The notes beneath the pieces were generated by a model. It was not told the DNA's origin. It saw only the letters and a program-made list of their open reading frames with translations, and did no database searches. Positions 54,549 through 59,489 of a stretch of DNA of 59,489 nt are shown piece by piece. How positions within the stretch are numbered: the stretch's first letter is position 1; each line of letters starts with the position of its first letter. The position numbers were made by a program, and so were the translations under genes. Where the stretch lies: positions 1 through 59,489 of the forward strand of contig JAMCQP010000103.1 in NCBI GenBank assembly GCA_023381695.1. The letters are read 5' to 3'. The stretch is from Bacillota bacterium (GTDB lineage: Bacteria; Bacillota; UBA5301; JAMCQP01).

Positions 54549-54723
54549 AGAGCCAGGAAAAGCTTACCGTTCACATGGCCCATTGAGGTCGATGGAGGAC
54601 GGTCCATTCAGTACTATGGAGGATGGTTGCTCATGCCCAGGCAACATCTCACCGGTAAGTTAATAGATATCGAGGACAAACTCCCCATTCAAACGGGAAC
54701 TTCAGATCTCGGCCGAAATTTCG

Positions 54724-54957
54724 ATGATTGCCGAAGAGGACGATATAAATGTGCTCATCTTGAACGATGCACCGGTTGTTCTGCAGTTCAACGCGATCGC
54801 CGCGGAGCGGGTCCTTTACAAACGCGATGCAGACAAGGTCGCGGATTTTGTGGAGATAGTGCTGACGAGGTATGGAGATTACCAGATAGACATGGCATTC
54901 TTCTCCAGGGAACATTTTGAAGGGCTGAAGGAGGCTTTCCGTGATGGTGGACAATGA
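54724..54957 (+). pseudogene. MntA nucleotidyltransferase antitoxin remnant, with HepT start
   Basis: The frame contains the C-terminal half of an MNT-type nucleotidyltransferase (DINVLILNDAPVVLQFNAIA, RVLYKRDADKVADFVE) but not the GSxxxG/DxD catalytic part, which would lie upstream where only out-of-frame sequence exists. From 54944 a second frame starts MVDNEKILSKIHWK, the typical first residues of HepT, and is then cut short. MntA adds AMP units to the HepT toxin; both are lost here. Confidence 0.75.
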
Positions 54958-55021
54958 GAAGATCCTATCCAAGATCCACTGGAAAAGCAACCCGGTAGCG
55001 AAAAGGGATGGTAGCGGCTTT

Positions 55022-55558
55022 TCACCGCCCCATCCCCTTCAAGTACTCCTGGTAACCCTGGGAGGATAATGTTTTGGCCTTCTGCTCCACCTCCGCCGCC
55101 AGGGTCTCCTTGTAGGCGACCATCTTTTGCCGCAGGGCCGGCTCCGCCACCGAGAGGATCTGAATGGCCAGGAGCCCGGCGTTTTTGGCCCCGTTGATGC
55201 TCACCGTGGCCACCGGAATACCAGCGGGCATCTGCACAATGGAATAGAGGGAATCCAGCCCGTTCAACGCCGCGGTCTTGATTGGGAGACCAATCACCGG
55301 CAGGGGGGTGTAGGCCGCCAGCACTCCGGGCAAATGCGCCGCCCCTCCCGCGCCGGCAATGATTACCTTCAAGCCGCGGCCAGCGGCATTCCGGGCATAA
55401 TCCGCCGCCCGATCCGGCGTCCGGTGGGCGGAGATCACCGTGATTTCGTTGGCCACGCCAAACAGTTCCAGAATCTTCGCCGCGTCCTGCATCACCGGCA
55501 GATCGGAATCGCTGCCCATCACGACTCCGACTTGAGGGACGTTTGTTGGCTTTTCCAT
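55022..55558 (-). CDS. purE: N5-carboxyaminoimidazole ribonucleotide mutase
   Basis: Class I Pur[21 protein letters not shown], the active-site [15 protein letters not shown] with the catalytic histidine, [13 protein letters not shown] and [17 protein letters not shown]. 178 residues. In B. subtilis purE heads the pur operon; here it stands about 20 kb upstream of purB in the same orientation. No purK is seen in the window. Confidence 0.96.
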   Translation of the reverse strand: MEKPTNVPQVGVVMGSDSDLPVMQDAAKILELFGVANEITVISAHRTPDRAADYARNAAGRGLKVIIAGAGGAAHLPGVLAAYTPLPVIGLPIKTAALNGLDSLYSIVQMPAGIPVATVSINGAKNAGLLAIQILSVAEPALRQKMVAYKETLAAEVEQKAKTLSSQGYQEYLKGMGR

Positions 55559-55597
55559 GTCTCTTCCTCCTGATTTTCCTCCTGAAAGGTGAAGATC

Positions 55598-56386
55598 ATG
55601 ACCAAGAATAAGTCCAAAGCAAAGGTTACCGTATACATTGCCGTGGCGGCCCTCCTGGCAATCCTGACCGCGGCCGCCCTCTTTACCCTGCCGATTACCG
55701 CCGCATCCGGGTTAAAACGGATTCCGGTCCTGACCTACCACCGGATCATGGCCAGACCCCGCCCCAATTACCGGGTTCCCACGGTTCCGCCCTCCGTGTT
55801 CGAGCGCCAGATGGCGTACCTTGCCCGGCACGGCTACCGGACCATCAGCCCGGACCAGCTTGTGGCCTATTACCAGGGGAGAGCCTCCCTGCCTGAAAAG
55901 CCCGTTCTGATCACCTTTGACGACGGCTGGGTGGACAACTACACCACGGCCTTTCCGATCCTGAAAAAATTCGGCTACCAGGCCACCGTCTTCCTGGTGG
56001 CCGGAAAGATCGGGACCGGGCAACTGCTAAACTGGGAACAGATCCGGGAGATGAGCGGCTACGGGATCACCTTCGGCGCACATACCATGACCCACCCCCA
56101 CCTTACCTCGCTGGAGGCCGGGCCGGCCGCCCGGGAGATCGCCGAATCAAAAGCGACCATCGAGGCGCATCTGGGGCGCCCTGTAGACTTCTTCGCCTAC
56201 CCTTACGGGGATGGCGCGTTTAATGAGGAGATTCGAGGGCTTGTCCAAAAAGCCGGGTTCAAAGCCGCCTTCGCCAGCAGCCTGGGGCTGGTCACCACTT
56301 TCCGGGACCCCCTGGCCTTGAGGAGGATTCTAATCACCGACCATTCCTGGCTCTCCTGGCTGGAGTTCGCCACTATGGTGAGGTGA
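55598..56386 (+). CDS. Polysaccharide deacetylase family protein
   Basis: About 262 residues. An N-terminal membrane anchor/signal ([18 protein letters not shown]) and the NodB deacetylase domain: VLTYHRI, catalytic [14 protein letters not shown] (metal histidines) and FAYPYGDG. It probably removes acetyl groups from a surface glycan. It is divergent from purE and its 3' end overlaps pyrE on the other strand by 14 bp. ATG at 55598 preferred for its GGTG site. Confidence 0.9.
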   Translation: MTKNKSKAKVTVYIAVAALLAILTAAALFTLPITAASGLKRIPVLTYHRIMARPRPNYRVPTVPPSVFERQMAYLARHGYRTISPDQLVAYYQGRASLPEKPVLITFDDGWVDNYTTAFPILKKFGYQATVFLVAGKIGTGQLLNWEQIREMSGYGITFGAHTMTHPHLTSLEAGPAAREIAESKATIEAHLGRPVDFFAYPYGDGAFNEEIRGLVQKAGFKAAFASSLGLVTTFRDPLALRRILITDHSWLSWLEFATMVR

Positions 56387-56963
56387 CGGCAATTTCACGG
56401 CTCCCCCGCTTTATGATGGGAATCCCCTGCTTGCAGAGCGGGCATTCCGCCTCGGTATAAGTCCGCGCCTGAATGGTGAGCAAGGACTCGGTGCGCACGC
56501 CGAAGTTGAGCTTGCCGCCGCTGCGATCCACAAGGAGCCCGATCCCCACCAGATCGCCTTCCTGCTCCTGGATCACCTCCATGACTTCCCGCACCGAACC
56601 TCCGGTGGTGGCTACATCTTCGACAAGAAGAATCCTTTCTCCTTTTATAATCTTGAACCCCCGTCGCAGCGCCATCTTGCCGTTTTCCCGCTCGGTGAAA
56701 TTGGCCCGCACCTCCAGTTGCCGGGCGATCTCGTAAGCCACGATGATCCCACCGGTGGCGGCGCCGATCACCAGGTCGATGTTGTCGTAGCGGAACCGGT
56801 CGGCCAGTTCCTTGCAGATCCGGGCGGTGTAATGCGGGTACTGGAGCACCTGGAACTTCTCAAAGTATGTATCGCTGTGCAAGCCCGATGTCAACTTGAA
56901 ATGGCCTTGCAGGTACGCCCCGGCCTGCTTGAAGATCTGTAACACTTCCTCGTCAGTAATCAT
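56373..56963 (-). CDS. pyrE: Orotate phosphoribosyltransferase
   Basis: Converts orotate and PRPP to OMP. Seen: [18 protein letters not shown], the [13 protein letters not shown] segment, and the PRPP motif [17 protein letters not shown]; the C-terminal ECPLC is typical of the longer PyrE class. 196 residues from the ATG at 56963 with GGGAGGG upstream; it overlaps the pyrD stop. Confidence 0.96.
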   Translation of the reverse strand: MITDEEVLQIFKQAGAYLQGHFKLTSGLHSDTYFEKFQVLQYPHYTARICKELADRFRYDNIDLVIGAATGGIIVAYEIARQLEVRANFTERENGKMALRRGFKIIKGERILLVEDVATTGGSVREVMEVIQEQEGDLVGIGLLVDRSGGKLNFGVRTESLLTIQARTYTEAECPLCKQGIPIIKRGSREIAVTSP

Positions 56964-57939
56964 CGTAACCCTCCCATGATCTGCCAATATGCTCCGGCAG
57001 AGCCGCGCCGATCAGCTCGGTGATATCGCCAATCCCCTGCTCGTTCATAAACGCCCCGAGGCCGTCGATAACCTCCAGGGCGGCCCGCGGGTTCACCAGG
57101 TTGGCCGTTCCCACGGCCACCGCCGTGGCGCCCGCCATGATAAATTCCAGCGCGTCCTCCGCGGTCATGATCCCGCCCATCCCGATTACCGGCACTTTTA
57201 CCGCCTGCGCCACCTGCCAGACCATCCGCACCGCCACGGGCCTCACCGCCGGCCCGGAGAGCCCGCCCATGATGTTGCCCAGGATGGGTTTTCTGGCCCG
57301 GATGTCAATGGCCATCCCCACCAGGGTATTGATCAGGGAGATCGCATCGGCGCCCGCCTCTTCCACACTTCTGGCAATGGCCACGATATCGGTGACGTTG
57401 GGCGACAGCTTGGCGATTACCGGCAGGCGGGTATGCCGCTTCACCGCCCGGATCACCTCCGCCGCCGTGGCCGGGTCGGTGCCGAACGCCAGCCCCCCGC
57501 CGCGCACGTTGGGGCAGGAGATGTTGACCTCCAGGGCGGAGACTCCCTCCTCCCGGTCCAGCTTCGCGGCAACCTCGGCGTACTCCTCCACGCTCTCCCC
57601 GGCGATATTCGCGATGACCGCCAGTTCAAACCGCCGCAGAAACGGAAGGTGGCCGTCAATCAGGGCATCCACCCCGGGGTTTTGCAGGCCGACCGCGTTT
57701 AGTATGCCCGACGGCGTCTCGACTAGCCGGGGAGAGGGATTACCCTGCCTCGGATGGAGGGTGGTGCCCTTCACCATGATCCCGCCCAGCCTGTTCAGAT
57801 CATACCACCCGGCGTATTCCCGGCCGTAGCCGAAGGTGCCGGACGCAACCAGCACGGGATTCTTCAGCCTGATCCCCGCAAGCATCACTTCCAGGCTGGC
57901 CGCCCTGCCGCCCTCATTTGCCGCCGCCCCGTTCACCAT
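56953..57939 (-). CDS. pyrD: Dihydroorotate dehydrogenase class 1B catalytic subunit
   Basis: Oxidises dihydroorotate; class 1B enzymes pair with PyrK and use NAD+. Seen: [31 protein letters not shown] with the active-site cysteine, and [21 protein letters not shown]. About 328 residues from the ATG at 57939. It lies between pyrK and pyrE in the operon. Confidence 0.96.
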   Translation of the reverse strand: MVNGAAANEGGRAASLEVMLAGIRLKNPVLVASGTFGYGREYAGWYDLNRLGGIMVKGTTLHPRQGNPSPRLVETPSGILNAVGLQNPGVDALIDGHLPFLRRFELAVIANIAGESVEEYAEVAAKLDREEGVSALEVNISCPNVRGGGLAFGTDPATAAEVIRAVKRHTRLPVIAKLSPNVTDIVAIARSVEEAGADAISLINTLVGMAIDIRARKPILGNIMGGLSGPAVRPVAVRMVWQVAQAVKVPVIGMGGIMTAEDALEFIMAGATAVAVGTANLVNPRAALEVIDGLGAFMNEQGIGDITELIGAALPEHIGRSWEGYDDY

Positions 57940-57999
57940 CGCATTTGCCACCCCCTTAACGCTACAAGTTTGCCACACCCTGCTTACTGTCAACGCCAT

Positions 58000-58875
58000 T
58001 TACCAGCTCAATTCCTCCATCCAGAAGACCGGACCGTCGGCGCAAACCCGCAACGGGCCTTCCTTGCCCCGGCAGGCGCAGCCCAGGCAGGCGCCGACGC
58101 CGCAGCCCATCCGTTCCTCCAGCGAAACCTGGCAGGAAATGCCCCCCAGCGCGGCGCTCCTCCGGATCCGCCCGAGCATCGCCCTGGGCCCGCAAGCATA
58201 GAGGCGCGCGGGCCAACGCCCGGGTGTCGCGAGAGTCTTTTCCATCAATTCCACCACATTGCCGTGGTAACCCATGCTCCCATCGTCGGTGGCGATATGC
58301 ACCAGCATATCCAGAGAGGAGAATGCCTCCAGCCCCAGGAGGGTTTCAGCGTCTCTGGCGCCGACAAAGGCTTCCACCCTTGAACCCGAGGCGACAAGGC
58401 GTCTGGCCAGAAAGACCAGGGGCGCCACCCCGATCCCGCCGCCCGCCACAAAAACCAGCGGCGCCACCGCCCCGGTGGCGTCCGCCCGGGAAGCCCCAGC
58501 ACGGGTAGCTTCCACCCGGAAAGCGTCCTCCCGGCCAGCCCCGGCACCAGACCCCCCCATCCGATCGAACCCCCGTCCCAGCGGCCCCAGGAGGTTCACC
58601 GTGGAACCCGGCGCCAGCGCGTTGAGCCACCTGGTTCCCCGGCCCGCGCCGCGTACCATGAGGAGAACCCGGCCCGCCGCCCCATCCACGTCATGAATGC
58701 TGATGGGCCTGCGTAAAAGCGGGTCCCGGAAATCTTCGCCGCCGGAGCACCGGATGTGGACAAATTGTCCCGGCCGGGCGGAAGCGGCAATCTCCGGCGC
58801 CTCAAGACCCAGAAGATGCACCCCGGCGTCAAGCGGGCGATTTTCACTTACCCGGGCTTCACACTGAAACGGCAT
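58000..58875 (-). CDS. pyrK: Dihydroorotate dehydrogenase electron transfer subunit
   Basis: FAD/2Fe-2S partner of PyrD: FAD-binding RRPISIHDVD, NAD-binding FVAGGGIGVAPLVFL, and the cluster cysteines in GCGVGACLGCAC plus one more near VCADGPVF. It is 291 residues, somewhat long because of a low-complexity insertion (GAGREDAF through ATGAVA, about 58455-58550). It overlaps the end of carB by about 17 bp. ATG at 58875 preferred; another lies two codons upstream. Confidence 0.94.
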   Translation of the reverse strand: MPFQCEARVSENRPLDAGVHLLGLEAPEIAASARPGQFVHIRCSGGEDFRDPLLRRPISIHDVDGAAGRVLLMVRGAGRGTRWLNALAPGSTVNLLGPLGRGFDRMGGSGAGAGREDAFRVEATRAGASRADATGAVAPLVFVAGGGIGVAPLVFLARRLVASGSRVEAFVGARDAETLLGLEAFSSLDMLVHIATDDGSMGYHGNVVELMEKTLATPGRWPARLYACGPRAMLGRIRRSAALGGISCQVSLEERMGCGVGACLGCACRGKEGPLRVCADGPVFWMEELSW

Positions 58876-59489
58876 CGTCATAACCCTTCTTACGCGCATA
58901 TTCCTGCAACGGGACAAGCTCCAGATTCCCGTTGCCCTGTCCGTTACGGAGGACCTCCAGGATCGCCCAGGCCGTGTCCAGGGAGGTCAGGCAGGGGATG
59001 TTCTGTTCCACCGCCGCCCGCCGGATCTTGAAGCCGTCGCGTTCCTGATGCCGCCCCTTGGTGAAGGTGTTGATGATCATGTCGATCCGGTCGTCCGCGA
59101 TCAACTCCAGGATGTGCGGGCCGCCCTCGCCAATCTTGTATACCTGGCCCGCCGGCACGCCGGCCCTGGCCAACACGGCGGCCGTGCCGCTGGTGGCCAC
59201 AATCTTGAACCCCAGCCGGACAAATTCCCGCAAGAGAGGAATGGCCTCCGCCTTGTCCTTGTCGGCCAGGGTGGCCAGGATCGTCCCGCTCTTCGGGATG
59301 CGGATTCCGGCGGCCACAAACCCCTTGTACAGCGCCCCGGCATAGCTTTCGTCCACACCCAGGACCTCGCCCGTGGACTTCATCTCCGGCCCCAACGAGG
59401 TATCCACCTGATGCAGCTTGGCAAAGGAGAAGACCGGCACCTTGACCGCCGTGTATCCCCCGGCGGGCCGGAGACCGGCGCCGTAACCC
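58859..59489 (-). CDS. carB: Carbamoyl-phosphate synthase large subunit, C-terminal part
   Basis: Partial; the gene enters from the right edge. The end of the second ATP-grasp domain (VKVPVFSFAKLHQVDTSLGP, MKSTGEVLGVD) and the MGS-like allosteric domain (LADKDKAEAIPLLREF, IVATSGTAAVLARAG, DMIINTFTKG) are present. It provides carbamoyl phosphate for pyrimidines and arginine; here it precedes pyrK-pyrD-pyrE. Confidence 0.95.
   Translation of the reverse strand, partial: GYGAGLRPAGGYTAVKVPVFSFAKLHQVDTSLGPEMKSTGEVLGVDESYAGALYKGFVAAGIRIPKSGTILATLADKDKAEAIPLLREFVRLGFKIVATSGTAAVLARAGVPAGQVYKIGEGGPHILELIADDRIDMIINTFTKGRHQERDGFKIRRAAVEQNIPCLTSLDTAWAILEVLRNGQGNGNLELVPLQEYARKKGYDDAVSV

Overview
The window looks like chromosome from a fairly GC-rich Gram-positive of the Firmicutes, most likely the Clostridia (Peptococcaceae/Moorella-like). 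The evidence is the B. subtilis-type order Ca2+-ATPase (yloB) - yicC (yloC) - remA - gmk - rpoZ - coaBC, a purBCSQLFMNHD operon in B. subtilis order behind a ykkC/PRPP-type riboswitch, a PyrDB/PyrK pair, and an RqcH gene. An actinobacterial-type integration host factor between yicC and remA is unusual for bacilli and points away from them. The genus cannot be fixed from the sequence alone.

Layout. 1-6 kb: housekeeping block on the minus strand (coaBC partial, rpoZ, gmk, remA, mihF, yicC, Ca2+-ATPase). 6-6.4 kb: repeats and hairpins with no gene. 6.4-10.4 kb: operon of a FadR-type regulator, an alkyl-DHAP-synthase-like flavoprotein and a GlpD-like dehydrogenase, behind a promoter carrying two operator-like palindromes. 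10.4-15.4 kb: lower-GC insert with a 1222-aa zinc finger/nuclease/RecQ-like helicase, coupled to a small coiled-coil membrane protein (possible defence operon). 15.5-21.8 kb: TPR protein, VTT membrane protein, RqcH, beta-barrel-like secreted protein, GNAT, MATE pump. 22.2-34.9 kb: purine operon purB-C-S-Q-L-F-M-N-H-D (minus strand) with promoter, riboswitch and terminator.

34.9-49.6 kb: an AT-richer mobile region with three insertion sequences (two IS3-family, one IS630-family). Between them is a compact ribosomally synthesised peptide (RiPP) cluster: a 30-aa precursor, a PqqD-like recognition protein, a radical SAM/SPASM enzyme, an unrecognised 336-aa protein, an SDR, an ABC exporter and a CPBP protease. 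Beyond IS630 lies a large HTH-TPR regulator translationally coupled to a 46-aa secreted peptide, which resembles a peptide quorum-sensing pair. 50-54.9 kb: lipoprotein, BtrH-like protein, an acyl-CoA ligase with an internal deletion, and a degraded MntA/HepT toxin-antitoxin locus. 55-59.5 kb: purE, a polysaccharide deacetylase, and the distal pyrimidine operon carB-pyrK-pyrD-pyrE.

How it fits together: the window carries almost all of de novo purine synthesis and half of pyrimidine synthesis, both of which draw on PRPP. purE sits about 20 kb upstream of purB in the same orientation, with the mobile region and several other genes in between. The most novel content is the RiPP cluster, the regulator-peptide pair near it, and the helicase-nuclease operon. 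Several low-complexity or tandem-repeat insertions inside otherwise conserved nucleotide-synthesis enzymes (PurM, PurH, PurL, PyrK) are a second curiosity.
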